Positions 17,929 through 27,599 are shown, counted from the stretch's first letter. The stretch: 64,000 bases of DNA from an uncultured Eubacteriales bacterium (GCA_948938605.1 CARAIG010000086.1:9753-73752), one strand, 5' to 3'. The notes: a model not told the origin generated them from the sequence alone. Translations and numbers: made by a program.

Positions 17929-19137
17929 ATGACAAAATATGAATGGGAAAAACAACTAAAAAAAGGAATATCGGGTTTGCCCAAGGCGGAACAGCAACGC
18001 GTGTTGGATTACTACAACGAACTGTTTGCCGACAAAATCGACGCGGGATTGCGCGAACAATATATAATATCGGAGTTCGGCAACCCTTACGACGTGGCTA
18101 ACAAAATACTTGTCGACTTTTACAACGGTGACAAGGAAAACCCCGAAGTAGACGCATACATCTATGCCGATTCGGACGACATCGATGACGCTTTCGACGA
18201 ACAAACGGAATCGGTAGTGGAAACGCCCAAACGCAAAACTTTTGCCGAACGCCGCGATGAAAAGCGCGCCGAACGTATTGAAGAACATAACGAGCAAAAA
18301 GCGCGCGTCGCTCAAAGCGTTAATGTCGATGCGGAATCCGAAAGTAAAACAAGCGTTTGCGCAAACAACGGTGCGCAAACAAAACAAAATGTCAGCAAAG
18401 GAACAAAATCCGCAAGCGGACTTGTCGCTGTGTTATGCGTGCTTATATTCTTTGTTTTGGGCGCGTGCTTTAATTTGTGGCATTCGGCGTGGTTAATCTT
18501 TTTGCTTATGCCTACGGCAGTAACATTAATACAAGCAATCAACCGTCGTAATTGGCGCATATTCGCTTATCCCGTATTCGTAACGTTTTGCTTCCTTGTG
18601 TTGGGCTTTTACGCTCACGCGTGGCATCCTGCTTGGGTAATATTTTTAACGATACCCGTTTACTACGTTTTGGGCGATTTCATTTCCAAAAATGTCAACA
18701 AGCCCGATAACGTTAAGCAAAACAAAACGCAGAAGCAAAATAATGACGACAAAATTAGCAATGCGGAAAACGGCTCTTGTCAACAAACAACTACCGTCGA
18801 AAAATCCCGTAAGTCCAAGAGTAACACAAATGCAGTTGCGCTTGTTGCAAAAATACTTATGACTATTTGCCTTGTAAGCGTGGCATTCTTTGTTTGGGGT
18901 ACGGTTATATGTATGTTTGTCAGCGGTGTAGGAATGGTGATCGGCGGTATAGGCTGCATTGCAGGAGCGTTTGTGGGCGCAGCCGACTGGTTGCTTGTAG
19001 GCGCGGGCATTGCTGTACTGGGTTTGGGACTTATTTGTACATTCGGTATGGCTGCTCTGTTTAAACCGTGTTTCGATATGTGTAGATCGTTTGCCAAAAC
19101 TATCAAAAACAGTTTTGACGGCAAGGAGGTGGCGTAA
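17929..19137 (+). CDS. DUF1700 (HAAS-domain) multi-pass membrane protein
   Basis: 402 residues, starting 2 bases after the PadR stop. Residues 1-65 (YEWEKQLKKGISGLPKAEQQRVLDYYNELFADK, then FGNPYDVANKIL) are the helical DUF1700/HAAS domain. A long charged linker (about 80-160) follows, then four to five helices, a second charged linker (about 250-300) and a final pair of helices. The segment WHSAWLIFLLMP is repeated as WHPAWVIFLTIP about 42 residues later, so the first membrane module is an internal duplication. The family sits beside PadR regulators and DUF4097 proteins and is thought to take part in envelope-linked signalling; the mechanism is not known. Confidence 0.9.
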   Translation: MTKYEWEKQLKKGISGLPKAEQQRVLDYYNELFADKIDAGLREQYIISEFGNPYDVANKILVDFYNGDKENPEVDAYIYADSDDIDDAFDEQTESVVETPKRKTFAERRDEKRAERIEEHNEQKARVAQSVNVDAESESKTSVCANNGAQTKQNVSKGTKSASGLVAVLCVLIFFVLGACFNLWHSAWLIFLLMPTAVTLIQAINRRNWRIFAYPVFVTFCFLVLGFYAHAWHPAWVIFLTIPVYYVLGDFISKNVNKPDNVKQNKTQKQNNDDKISNAENGSCQQTTTVEKSRKSKSNTNAVALVAKILMTICLVSVAFFVWGTVICMFVSGVGMVIGGIGCIAGAFVGAADWLLVGAGIAVLGLGLICTFGMAALFKPCFDMCRSFAKTIKNSFDGKEVA

Positions 19138-20108
19138 TGAAAAAAGTAGCCGCAGTATTTGTATCCATAGGCGTTATACTTGTAATAGCCGGACTTGTAA
19201 TGGTTGGCATTTTCGGGGGCGACACTTTGAAAAACTTTTCTTGGGGTGATTTGTCCGGTGTATTTAACCACAACTTGGAAAGCGCCGATACGGTAGTGGA
19301 TTACGGCGCCGATGAATTGAACGGCTTGTCTAAAATCGAACTGGATGTTGACAATTATTCAGTGTATATTTTGCCTACCGACGAAGAAAAACTGTCCGTC
19401 AAATACATTAATCCTAATGATGACGATATAAGCATACAAGTTGCGTACGATCAAAACACATCTGCGCTAAAAGTAACCGAAAGGGATAATGTAAAAATCC
19501 ATTTTTTCGGGTTTGGTAATAAGCGTTTTATAGCGGTATACATTCCGCAGACGGAATTGTTTGTTAAATCTGATTTAACAATCAGTGCGTCTACTGCTGG
19601 AATTAAAGTAACGGATGTGGCTTTTGCGTCGGTTAAGTGCTTTGCAAAAACCGGTTCGGTCAATATCGACGGCATAACGGTTGACGTATTGAATGCCGAA
19701 ACTAATACGGGGTCGGTTAATCTTGACAAAATAACGTGCCGCGAATTGTCTGCAACTACTAATACCGGTTCGGTTAACGTTGACGGAATTTCCGCAAGCG
19801 GACGGGTTGAATTGCGCGCCGATACGGGTTCGATCAATTGCGACGTTACCGCTGATGCGCTGTATATCGATACCGATACGGGAAGCATAAATTTCGACGC
19901 AACGGCAAACAGTATTACGGTCAAAACGGATACCGGTTCGGTACACGGTACGGTATTGGGCGACAAAAACGATTACAATATAACTACAAGGGTAGGTACG
20001 GGTAAATCCAATTTAAGCAACCAAACTGCTGCAAACGGCAGCAATAAGGTTTTAAACGTCACCGTCGATACGGGATATGTCCGCATTGATTTTAAGGCGG
20101 ACGCCTAA
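19137..20108 (+). CDS. DUF4097-family beta-strand repeat protein, membrane-anchored
   Basis: 323 residues, overlapping the DUF1700 stop at TAATG. One N-terminal helix (about 3-26) anchors it, with the rest outside the cell. From about residue 165 a repeat of about 19-22 residues recurs with the core TGS(V/I)N: TGSVNIDGI, TGSVNLDKI, TGSVNVDGI, TGSINCDVT, TGSINFDAT and TGSVHGTVL, consistent with a right-handed beta-helix or solenoid. This is the DUF4097 pattern and its usual neighbour is DUF1700. The function is not established; a role in sensing or scaffolding at the envelope is inferred. Confidence 0.92.
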   Translation: MKKVAAVFVSIGVILVIAGLVMVGIFGGDTLKNFSWGDLSGVFNHNLESADTVVDYGADELNGLSKIELDVDNYSVYILPTDEEKLSVKYINPNDDDISIQVAYDQNTSALKVTERDNVKIHFFGFGNKRFIAVYIPQTELFVKSDLTISASTAGIKVTDVAFASVKCFAKTGSVNIDGITVDVLNAETNTGSVNLDKITCRELSATTNTGSVNVDGISASGRVELRADTGSINCDVTADALYIDTDTGSINFDATANSITVKTDTGSVHGTVLGDKNDYNITTRVGTGKSNLSNQTAANGSNKVLNVTVDTGYVRIDFKADA

Positions 20109-20146
20109 AACGCTAAACAATGCGTTAAACATTAAGGAGAATTTAA

Positions 20147-20671
20147 ATGCAAATTATAGATTATGTAATTATCGCAATTGCGGTTATAGGTCTTATAGTA
20201 GGGTTAATACGCGGGTTTATCAGTCAGCTGCTTGCTCTGCTGGGAATCGTCGCGGTTGCCGTAGGCACGTCCTATTTGTTTAAATATCCGCAACAGTGGT
20301 TTTCGGGCTTAATCGCTAACGAAAAGGTATGTACTATTGTGGCAATTGTTTTAACGGTAATAGTGCTTGCCATTATTTACGGCATTATAGCGCACTTCGT
20401 TAAAAAGCCGTTTAAACATTTCAAATTATTGAAAGCGGTCGACAAACTGCTCGGCGCGGTTTTAAGCGTTGCAGTAGTATATGCGCTTGTAGCCATATTC
20501 GTCGAAGCGTTAACCCGTACCGACATTGAATTTTTGGCAAAAATAAACGAAGCGTTAAAACCGCAAACCGAAAACAGTTTGATAATAAACAGCGTGTATT
20601 CCAACAACTTTTTCGGTAAATGGATATTTGATACAATAAGCAACGCTATCGCTCAAATAACTCCTAAATAA
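20147..20671 (+). CDS. CvpA-family membrane protein
   Basis: 174 residues with four predicted membrane helices (about 5-25, 28-47, 63-86 and 102-122) and the family start IIDYVIIAIAVIGLIVGLIRGFISQLLALLGIVAV. CvpA proteins affect envelope integrity and colicin V release in enterobacteria; in Firmicutes the role is unclear. AAGGAG lies 8 bases before ATG 20147. It follows the DUF4097 gene by 38 bases with no terminator between, and a strong terminator follows, so it is the last gene of the PadR operon. Confidence 0.88.
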   Translation: MQIIDYVIIAIAVIGLIVGLIRGFISQLLALLGIVAVAVGTSYLFKYPQQWFSGLIANEKVCTIVAIVLTVIVLAIIYGIIAHFVKKPFKHFKLLKAVDKLLGAVLSVAVVYALVAIFVEALTRTDIEFLAKINEALKPQTENSLIINSVYSNNFFGKWIFDTISNAIAQITPK

Positions 20672-20676
20672 TTTTA

Positions 20677-20710
20677 AAACGCCTTCGCATTAATTTGCGA
20701 AGGCGTTTTT
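20677..20710 (+). terminator. Terminator of PadR operon
   Basis: AAAACGCCTTCGCA pairs perfectly with TGCGAAGGCGTTTT over a 6-base loop, ending in TTTTTG. It may also serve the convergent tldE gene. Confidence 0.9.
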
Positions 20711-20763
20711 GTAATGTTATTAAAAACATTTTATACAATTCAACTTTAATATAAGTAAGCGTT

Positions 20764-21993
20764 TTATTGCGCTTTGTTAACCAACTTTGCCTTGTAAACA
20801 AAGTATTTGCGCTTGCCGTATTCGAATAATCCTTTTTCGCATACTCCTACAAAACCGTTGCCCAGTATATCGAATATATTGCCCGTTACTGTAAATTCGG
20901 GAAGTTTGCCTAGCAGTTTGCCGTCTTCGTAAAGGTAGGACACAATACTTGGAATACTTATATCGCCCGACGTGGTCATGTCTCCGCCGCCAGTATTGGA
21001 CAGGTAAATTGCTTTGCCCTTTACTAATTCGGACAAATTTTCCGCAGTGTTTTCTACGTCGAAACCGCCCATCCCTGCATTGGGTACTCCGTTGTATGCA
21101 GCGGACGCCGAACCTAAGTTTTCGCAACCGTATTGGGTTGCAGATTTTTTACACGAAATTACCTTGTCGAATACACCGTTTTTAACAAGGTTGTTTACGT
21201 AGTTTTCGTTGACGGTGCCTTCCGTATCGAAAAACGGCAAGCACAGTTGTCTTTCGGGACTGCGGTTTGTCGTAACGTTCAATTTGCCGTTAAATATTTT
21301 TTGTCCTAATTTACCGTCGAACAACGACGCCTTGTTGAAATACATATCGGCAACAAAATGCTGTATGGCGTATTGCAGCGGTTCGAAGTCGCCTATAATT
21401 ACCGCTTCGTCGTCGGTAATTTGCGGCAACGCATTTATAAACGCATCGCATTTAATTTTTACATCGCGACAAATTTGTTCTTCATCGAAATAATTGCCTT
21501 CCCCTTGGTAAAACTCGTCCATTATGTTTGCCGAACCTTTGTACTTAATGGTTAATCCCAGCGCAAACTGATTGCCTTTGTAATTGAGTTTTGTTCCGTC
21601 GGAGTTTTCGTATGAGCGTTCCATACTGTTTAAAAATACTTTATTGCCGAACAAAAATTCGGGATTTTCACGTGCTAAACGTTCAAGCAAAGCGGATATT
21701 TTGGGTATAAATTCCTTTTCGCCGAATATGTGTTTAGTTGTGTTTATATTCAGCGTTTGAATTTTGTCGTGCGTTTCGGGGTAGGCTATACCTTGCGCAA
21801 GTTTTTGTTTTGCGCGCTGTTCCATTTGCGCAAAGTCGGCGTGACCGAGTGTACCGTCAACGCCGATTGCTCCGTTGTCGTATACGCGAACCGTATTTTC
21901 CAAATCGTTGTTTATGCGTAACGATTCCACTTTGCTTGCAACGACGTTAATACATCTGGTTGATTCTTTATGTATAATTTTTTCGGTTTTCAT
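20764..21993 (-). CDS. tldE: TldE/PmbA-type subunit of the TldD-TldE protease
   Basis: 409 residues. TldE is the non-zinc partner of TldD; together they degrade or trim peptides (known for microcin B17 leader removal and CcdA turnover in E. coli). There is no HExxxH motif, as expected for this subunit, while the C-terminal GVPNAGMGGFDVENTAENLSELVKGKAIYLSNTGGGDMTTSGDISIPS region is the shared TldD/TldE domain. It follows tldD on the minus strand after a 54-base gap, with AGGAG before the ATG, forming a two-gene operon. No peptide substrate candidate is apparent next to it. Confidence 0.9.
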   Translation of the reverse strand: MKTEKIIHKESTRCINVVASKVESLRINNDLENTVRVYDNGAIGVDGTLGHADFAQMEQRAKQKLAQGIAYPETHDKIQTLNINTTKHIFGEKEFIPKISALLERLARENPEFLFGNKVFLNSMERSYENSDGTKLNYKGNQFALGLTIKYKGSANIMDEFYQGEGNYFDEEQICRDVKIKCDAFINALPQITDDEAVIIGDFEPLQYAIQHFVADMYFNKASLFDGKLGQKIFNGKLNVTTNRSPERQLCLPFFDTEGTVNENYVNNLVKNGVFDKVISCKKSATQYGCENLGSASAAYNGVPNAGMGGFDVENTAENLSELVKGKAIYLSNTGGGDMTTSGDISIPSIVSYLYEDGKLLGKLPEFTVTGNIFDILGNGFVGVCEKGLFEYGKRKYFVYKAKLVNKAQ

Positions 21994-22047
21994 ATAATGC
22001 TCCTAATTATTTGTTGTTGATTACGGACAGTCGACTTGTGTGGTCGG

Positions 22048-23382
22048 TTACTGTATGTTCATTTTGGAAACACGTATGTGCGGTCCGCCCAAGCCTACGT
22101 TTAACGGATATTGTTCCATTTTGCCGCAGCCGCCCGTTACAAAACTGAGCAATTCGCGGTCGTTTGCCACTCCGTCTATAAGCCCCAACGTTTCGAATAC
22201 GTTGCCTGTCAATACTGCAATTTTTACCGGTTTGCCTAGTTTGCCGTTTTCTATTTCGTAAGCAATGCTAGGCGCAATTGTAAACGTTGACATACCCGAA
22301 CCGTGCTTAATGGAATGAACGTAGTAACCGTGTTGTATACCCGCAATCAATTCGTCGACAGTGGAAGTTCCCGCTTCGATAAAGGTGCTTGTCATACGTA
22401 CGATAGGTTCGTAATTGCAGTTGATGGCGCGTGCGTTGCCTGTCAATTCCTCGTTTAATGCGGCGGCGGTGGTTGCGCTGTGCAATCTTCCGCTAAGTAT
22501 GCCGTTTTTTATAAGGTACGTGTCGGTGGCTTTTGTGCCTTCGTCGTCGTAGGGCACGTAACCGCTTCCTTCAAACACACCCGTTTCGCGAATGGTCAAA
22601 ATGTCGCTGCCGACTTTTTTGCCGATAGTCCATTCCTTTGCCATTGTTTCGTCGCCTAACATAAAGTCCGCTTCGCTCTTGTGACCGAAACTTTCGTGAG
22701 CAAACACGCCGGTAGCTATTGGTGCAAGTATTACGGGATAACTGCCCGCTTTGACGGGCTTTGCGTTTTTAATGTATTCTTCGCAACGCATAACAAATTC
22801 TTTTAATTCACCGTCGCTATACGACAGCATTTCAAAAGACGTTTTGCATTTGGAAAGTTGTTCCTGTAAGTTTTCGGAATTGTAATTAAACGCCATTCCG
22901 TACGCAACCCCGCAGGTTTGGAAGTCGTAAGTAATGTTTGCTCCTTTGGATGAATAAAATTCGTATACCGAATATCTGTCGAGATATTGCGCGCTTTTAA
23001 AATTGCATAAATCCGATTTTAGGCGTTCGGCGGTTTCGGTAATCAGTTGCAGTTTTTGTTGCAACGCAATGTTTTTAACCGAGTTGCTTGCAAACTTAAT
23101 AATTTTATCTTGGTTTACTTGGTACTTGACCACGATAGGGTGTTTGTCGATTTCTGCATTTGTTTGCGCGTAACCGTACAATTCGTTTAGCGACTGTTGA
23201 ATGCCGTCAATGTCGCTAGTAGAAGTGTAGTACCACATTTTACCGTCAAATACGCGTATAAACGCTTTCTTTTCGACGGTTTCCTTTGCTTCGTGCAGTT
23301 GTCCGTTTTGTAAGCGTATGTTTGTTGCAAAACGGTCTTCTATACGCACATCGGCATAAAAACCTTTTTTAAACTTGTACAT
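22048..23382 (-). CDS. tldD: TldD-type zinc metalloprotease
   Basis: 444 residues from ATG 23382, which follows AAGGAGG; the frame opens further upstream at a TTG that overlaps this site and is not used. The zinc motif is present as HESFGH (H-E-x3-H within GVFAHESFGHKSEAD), followed by GSGYVPYDDEG and ATTAAALNEELTGNARA of the family. It forms the active subunit with the adjacent TldE. The promoter on the minus strand carries a 14-base palindrome over the -35 box, suggesting control by an unidentified repressor. This pair can process ribosomal peptides in some hosts; nothing of that kind is evident here. Confidence 0.93.
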   Translation of the reverse strand: MYKFKKGFYADVRIEDRFATNIRLQNGQLHEAKETVEKKAFIRVFDGKMWYYTSTSDIDGIQQSLNELYGYAQTNAEIDKHPIVVKYQVNQDKIIKFASNSVKNIALQQKLQLITETAERLKSDLCNFKSAQYLDRYSVYEFYSSKGANITYDFQTCGVAYGMAFNYNSENLQEQLSKCKTSFEMLSYSDGELKEFVMRCEEYIKNAKPVKAGSYPVILAPIATGVFAHESFGHKSEADFMLGDETMAKEWTIGKKVGSDILTIRETGVFEGSGYVPYDDEGTKATDTYLIKNGILSGRLHSATTAAALNEELTGNARAINCNYEPIVRMTSTFIEAGTSTVDELIAGIQHGYYVHSIKHGSGMSTFTIAPSIAYEIENGKLGKPVKIAVLTGNVFETLGLIDGVANDRELLSFVTGGCGKMEQYPLNVGLGGPHIRVSKMNIQ

Positions 23383-23424
23383 AGTTGCCTCCTTATGCAA
23401 TACGGTGTTTGCATTGATATAAAA

Positions 23425-23499
23425 ATTATAACATAGTTAAATTGATTAATCAATCAACTGACTGTCGTAATTAAACGATATTTGTCAACCGATTGGTTG
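23425..23499 (-). promoter_or_regulatory. tldD promoter with palindromic operator sites
   Basis: On the minus strand, TTGATT (23453-23448) and TATAAT (23430-23425) are separated by 17 bases. The perfect palindrome ATTGATTAATCAAT (23441-23454) lies over the -35 box, and a second one, CAACC-GATT-GGTTG (23486-23499), lies upstream. The binding protein is unknown. Confidence 0.7.
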
Positions 23500-23570
23500 C
23501 AAAATGTAATTAATGCGCGTATTTATGGACTAAACTGTAATAATTTAGTCGTATTGTTTTTGAATTATTA

Positions 23571-23599
23571 TAGACAAAGTAGCGCAAACATTGTATAAT
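23571..23599 (+). promoter_or_regulatory. Promoter of the GH3-galM operon
   Basis: TAGACA (23571-23576), 17 bases, TATAAT (23594-23599). The leader is about 108 bases and contains a small GCACT-GTA-AGTGC hairpin; no known riboswitch is recognised. Confidence 0.7.
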
Positions 23600-23714
23600 G
23601 ATATACGTATAAATATACTTAGTTGTGCACTGTAAGTGCGGATTGGCGTATGTTAATCTGTGCAATATGTTACTAAACCTTGCAGATATTACAGCGCTGC
23701 TACGGGAGGAATTA

Positions 23715-26060
23715 ATGGCAAAACAAGCGGATGACAATTTAATAACATTGCTTACCCCGCAGGAAAAAATAGCTCTTACAACGGGAAGCGGTTTGTGGAA
23801 TACTGCTCCTATCGACAAATTGGACATCAATTCCGTTACGGTTTCGGACGGACCGTTAGGACTGCGCAAAACGGTCGAAGGCGGAACGTTGCCTGCTGTG
23901 GCGTTTCCTTGCATTGCTAAACTTGCGTGCAGTTTCGACGTTGACGCAGCGCGTAAATACGGCGCTATGCTGGGCGAACAGGCGCGCGCTCAAAACGTTG
24001 ACATTTTATTGGCACCGGCAGTTAATATCAAGCGCGATCCCCGTTGCGGACGTAACTTCGAATATTTCAGCGAAGATCCGCTGCTTACCGCCGAACTTGC
24101 TTCGGCATATATCGAAGGCGTAAACAGTCAAGGTGCTGGCGTATGCGTAAAACACTTTGCCGCCAACAATCAGGAGTACGGACGTTGGTATTGCGACAGC
24201 GTAATAGACGACAGGGCTTTGCGCGAAATTTACTTGTCGGCATTCGAACGTATAATAAAACGTACAAATCCCTGTGCTGTTATGTGTTCGTATAACAGAC
24301 TTAACGGCGAATACTGTTCGCAGCATAAGCAGTTGCTGACGGACATTTTACGCGACGAATGGGGCTACAAAGGATTAGTTATGAGCGATTGGGGCGCAAC
24401 CGACGACCGCGTTAAAGGTATTCAAGCAGGACTTGACCTTGAAATGCCGCAAGGGGACGTGACCGATGTGACCGCCGCTCTTGAAAACGGTTCGTTAGAT
24501 GTCGCCGACGTAGACAAGGCAATCGGCCGCGTAATAGATTTAACAAAACAGTTTAAAACAATGACTGCGCGTAAGGACGACGTGGAAGGTCAAAGGGAAT
24601 TTGCCCGCAAGTTATCTGCCGAATGTTGCGTGCTGGTTAAAAACAACTGCAATTTGTTACCGTTCGGAAGTGACGGTAAACTGGCAGTAATAGGCGCGCT
24701 AGCCGAAACTCCCGTATATCAAGGGGGCGGCAGCAGTATCGTCAATGCGGAAAGCCACGACAGCTTGATAGTTGCGCTTAAACACGAAAACGTGGAATTT
24801 ACCTATGCGCAAGGGTATCAAACTGACGGCAAAGGCAATGCGGAATTGCTTGAAGAAGCGCGCTTTGTTGCCGAACATTCCGACAATGTTATTTTGATTG
24901 TAGGGGATAACCCTGCAACCGAAGGTTACGACCGTACAAATTGGTCTTTGCCTAAAAACCAACTGCAAGTAATAGACGCGGTAACTTCCGCCAACAGCAA
25001 CGTTGTAATAGTATTGCAATGCGCTTCGTCGGTGGATACATCATTCTCTCATTCGGCAAAGGCAATGCTCATCGATTACTATGGCGGCGAATACAGCGGA
25101 CATGCGCTGTTTGACGTAATATTCGGACGCGTATCTCCCCAAGGACGTCTTGCGGAAACCTGGTATTTAAATTTACCTAAAATTGCGGACGACTTTGACA
25201 AGGATTACCACAGAGCGTTGTATAAGGAAAGCATTTTTGTGGGATACCGTTATACGTCTACCGCAAATGCCGAAGTAGCATTCCCGTTCGGATACGGATT
25301 CGGCTATTCGCAATTTAAGTGGACGGCTCCGTCAATTACCCACAAGGACAAATCCAAAATAACGGTAAACGTAACGGTTACTAACGTAGGTAGGTATGTC
25401 GATTCCGAAGTGGTGCAAGTTTATTCTACAAACTGCGACTGCCGCGATTTTATCGAAAGCAAAAAGTTGATCGGCTTTGCTAAGGCAACGTTAAAGCCTA
25501 AGGAAAAGAAAACGTTATCCATTGTAATACCTACAAGCGAATTGCAGCATTTCGATGTAAAGCAAGGCAAGTTTGTTTTGAACGGCGGCAAGTATTTAAT
25601 TACATTGGGCAGCAATGTGTGCGACAGCCGTTTTACCGATGAATATGTAGTCAATGCGGAAAACGAAACTGCGGACGCGTCGCAGGAATATCCCTGCTAT
25701 TATCAAGTGGACGAAGGTTTTTATCCTAGCGACGAGCAGTTTTTGGCTTTGTACGGAAAACCGCTTGTCGAACAACCCGCAGCCGTTTACGTTAGCACGC
25801 CGTTAGCCGATATAGGCAACGGGCTTGTCGCTAAAATTGTAAAGTCGTGTTTTACGCACAATATGGACGAATTGACGGTTAAGTACACAATGGCAATGCC
25901 TTTGCGGACGTTTGTGCCGTACAAACTGTCTAGGGAAATGCTACTTACGTTAATAGATATGTTAAACGGCAATGTGTTTAAAAATTTGTGGAAGTTGTTT
26001 AAACAGTATTTGTCACGTAAAAAGGAAATCCGCAAACAGTCTAAGGCGGTCAAGAAGTAA
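23715..26060 (+). CDS. Glycoside hydrolase family 3 (beta-glucosidase type)
   Basis: 781 residues from ATG 23715, which has GGAGG 5 bases upstream. GH3 enzymes release glucose or other sugars from the non-reducing end of beta-linked substrates by a retaining mechanism. Visible landmarks are SDGPLGLR, the GRNFEYFSEDP loop, CVKHFAANNQE, and GLVMSDWGA with the nucleophile Asp225. The second (alpha/beta sandwich) domain follows, and a fibronectin-like domain is seen around VTVTNVGRYVDSEVVQVYS. There is no signal peptide, so it is cytoplasmic and acts on imported oligosaccharides. A charged, Lys-rich C-terminal tail of about 100 residues is extra. It is cotranscribed with galM, 19 bases downstream. 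The exact sugar specificity cannot be read. Confidence 0.95.
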   Translation: MAKQADDNLITLLTPQEKIALTTGSGLWNTAPIDKLDINSVTVSDGPLGLRKTVEGGTLPAVAFPCIAKLACSFDVDAARKYGAMLGEQARAQNVDILLAPAVNIKRDPRCGRNFEYFSEDPLLTAELASAYIEGVNSQGAGVCVKHFAANNQEYGRWYCDSVIDDRALREIYLSAFERIIKRTNPCAVMCSYNRLNGEYCSQHKQLLTDILRDEWGYKGLVMSDWGATDDRVKGIQAGLDLEMPQGDVTDVTAALENGSLDVADVDKAIGRVIDLTKQFKTMTARKDDVEGQREFARKLSAECCVLVKNNCNLLPFGSDGKLAVIGALAETPVYQGGGSSIVNAESHDSLIVALKHENVEFTYAQGYQTDGKGNAELLEEARFVAEHSDNVILIVGDNPATEGYDRTNWSLPKNQLQVIDAVTSANSNVVIVLQCASSVDTSFSHSAKAMLIDYYGGEYSGHALFDVIFGRVSPQGRLAETWYLNLPKIADDFDKDYHRALYKESIFVGYRYTSTANAEVAFPFGYGFGYSQFKWTAPSITHKDKSKITVNVTVTNVGRYVDSEVVQVYSTNCDCRDFIESKKLIGFAKATLKPKEKKTLSIVIPTSELQHFDVKQGKFVLNGGKYLITLGSNVCDSRFTDEYVVNAENETADASQEYPCYYQVDEGFYPSDEQFLALYGKPLVEQPAAVYVSTPLADIGNGLVAKIVKSCFTHNMDELTVKYTMAMPLRTFVPYKLSREMLLTLIDMLNGNVFKNLWKLFKQYLSRKKEIRKQSKAVKK

Positions 26061-26079
26061 CTTTTAAAGGAATTAATTT

Positions 26080-27099
26080 ATGATAGCTCAACAAAAATTC
26101 GGTGTTTATAAAAGACAGGAAATAACCGCGTTTAAATTATCCGACAAAATAGACGTTTTGGTATGTAATTTGGGTGCGACTATCCTGTCTATAAAAGTTC
26201 CCGACAGTAACGGCGACAAAGTGGACGTGGCGTTGAATATGACGTCAGTTGACGATCTTGTCGAAAACGGCGGCTATATGGGCGCAGTAGTGGGACGGTG
26301 CTGCAACCGTATCGAAGACGGACGTTTTACATTAAACGGCGTAACTTACCAACTTGCTAAAAACGACCATGGATTTGCACATCTGCACGGCGGCGAGCAA
26401 GGCTTTGACAAACGCGTATTCCGCGCTACAATCGAAGAAGATACCAACAGTATTTTAATGGAATACGTCAGTCCCGACGGCGAAGAAGGTTACCCCGGTA
26501 CGCTAAAATTTGCGGTGCGTTACACCGTTAAAGGCAGTACGTTGGCAATCGATTATTTTGGCGAATGCGACAAGGATACGGTGTTCAATCCTACTAACCA
26601 TACGTATTTCAACCTTAACGGCGAAGACGACGGCAGCGTACTGGACAATGTATTGCAAATACGCGCAGACAGTTATTTGGAAGTAAATAAGTATCTTATT
26701 CCTGTAAGCAAGTCGCCTGTTATCAACACTCCTTTTGACTTTAACGAACCAAAGCCCATAGGGGAAGATATCGAAGAAGATTTCGAACAATTGTTAATTG
26801 CCGGCGGTTACGACCATAATTATTGTTTAAACGATTATAATGCGGCAACCGTTTATTCGCCGACAACCGGTATTTGTATGGATGTATTTACCGACTGTTG
26901 CGGTTTGCAGTTTTATACGGGTAACTTTTTGGAAGGACAGCAAGGTAAATCGGTGTACGAAGCAAATTCGGGATTTTGCCTGGAAACGCAGTATTATCCC
27001 AACGCTATAAACATACAAAACGACGATGTAGAAAAACCGATACTTAAAAAGGGTGAAAAGTTCCATTCCCGTACGGAATACGTATTTTCGGTACTGTAA
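26080..27099 (+). CDS. galM: Aldose 1-epimerase (mutarotase)
   Basis: 339 residues, usual size. It interconverts alpha and beta anomers of aldoses such as glucose or galactose. The active-site pieces are present: GRCCNRIEDGRF, the first catalytic His in KNDHGFAHLHGG, and the second in NPTNHTYFNL, with the GYDHNYCLN loop and a late FCLETQYYPNA carrying the catalytic Glu. AAAGGAATT precedes the ATG, 19 bases after the GH3 gene, so the pair converts beta-glucoside products to the anomer needed by the sugar kinase. No signal peptide, therefore cytoplasmic. Confidence 0.95.
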   Translation: MIAQQKFGVYKRQEITAFKLSDKIDVLVCNLGATILSIKVPDSNGDKVDVALNMTSVDDLVENGGYMGAVVGRCCNRIEDGRFTLNGVTYQLAKNDHGFAHLHGGEQGFDKRVFRATIEEDTNSILMEYVSPDGEEGYPGTLKFAVRYTVKGSTLAIDYFGECDKDTVFNPTNHTYFNLNGEDDGSVLDNVLQIRADSYLEVNKYLIPVSKSPVINTPFDFNEPKPIGEDIEEDFEQLLIAGGYDHNYCLNDYNAATVYSPTTGICMDVFTDCCGLQFYTGNFLEGQQGKSVYEANSGFCLETQYYPNAINIQNDDVEKPILKKGEKFHSRTEYVFSVL

Positions 27100-27160
27100 T
27101 TGTTTGGACTAAATCGAAGTCGTAAATAATTTTAAATTAATATTTAACAGGAGCAAAAAA

Positions 27161-27598
27161 ATGTTATTGGCATTTGCGTCTACTAGCGAAATTATAAGAG
27201 TGGTATTGATAATAGTTTGTATTGCGTGCGCGTTGTGTTTAATTGCCGTATTGGTTTATTCGGCGATTATCGCCCGTCGCAAAAAGAATGACGGCGAACA
27301 GCCGATGGATGAAACCGAAAGTGAAAATGCCGATACCGACGTAATTACAGATAATACTGACGTGGCAACCGACAGTATCGTAATGTCGCGCAACGTAATG
27401 TATTCGGCAGGCGTAAACGGACAGTTTGCCGTAGGAACATATACTGTAAGTAATGCCGACGGTTCGTCTGAAAAGTTTAATATGCGCGTTAACGGTCTTG
27501 TACGTGAATACGAAAACGGCGATATAATAACGTTTGCCGAAGGCGATACGGTAAGCCCCGTTTCGGGTTCGGTGTCATTAAACAAGTTCGGTGACTAG
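27161..27598 (+). CDS. Single-pass membrane protein of unknown function
   Basis: 145 residues. One N-terminal helix (about 8-36) is followed by a basic stop-transfer patch RRKKN, an acidic Asp/Thr/Asn-rich linker (about 45-75), and a small soluble C-terminal part (VMYSAGVNGQFAVGTYTVSN... VSPVSGSVSLNKFGD) that I cannot assign. The soluble part is probably cytoplasmic given the positive residues after the helix. AGGAG precedes the ATG. The ung gene begins one base after its stop, so the two are very likely cotranscribed, though no functional link is known. Confidence 0.75.
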   Translation: MLLAFASTSEIIRVVLIIVCIACALCLIAVLVYSAIIARRKKNDGEQPMDETESENADTDVITDNTDVATDSIVMSRNVMYSAGVNGQFAVGTYTVSNADGSSEKFNMRVNGLVREYENGDIITFAEGDTVSPVSGSVSLNKFGD

Positions 27599-27599
27599 T

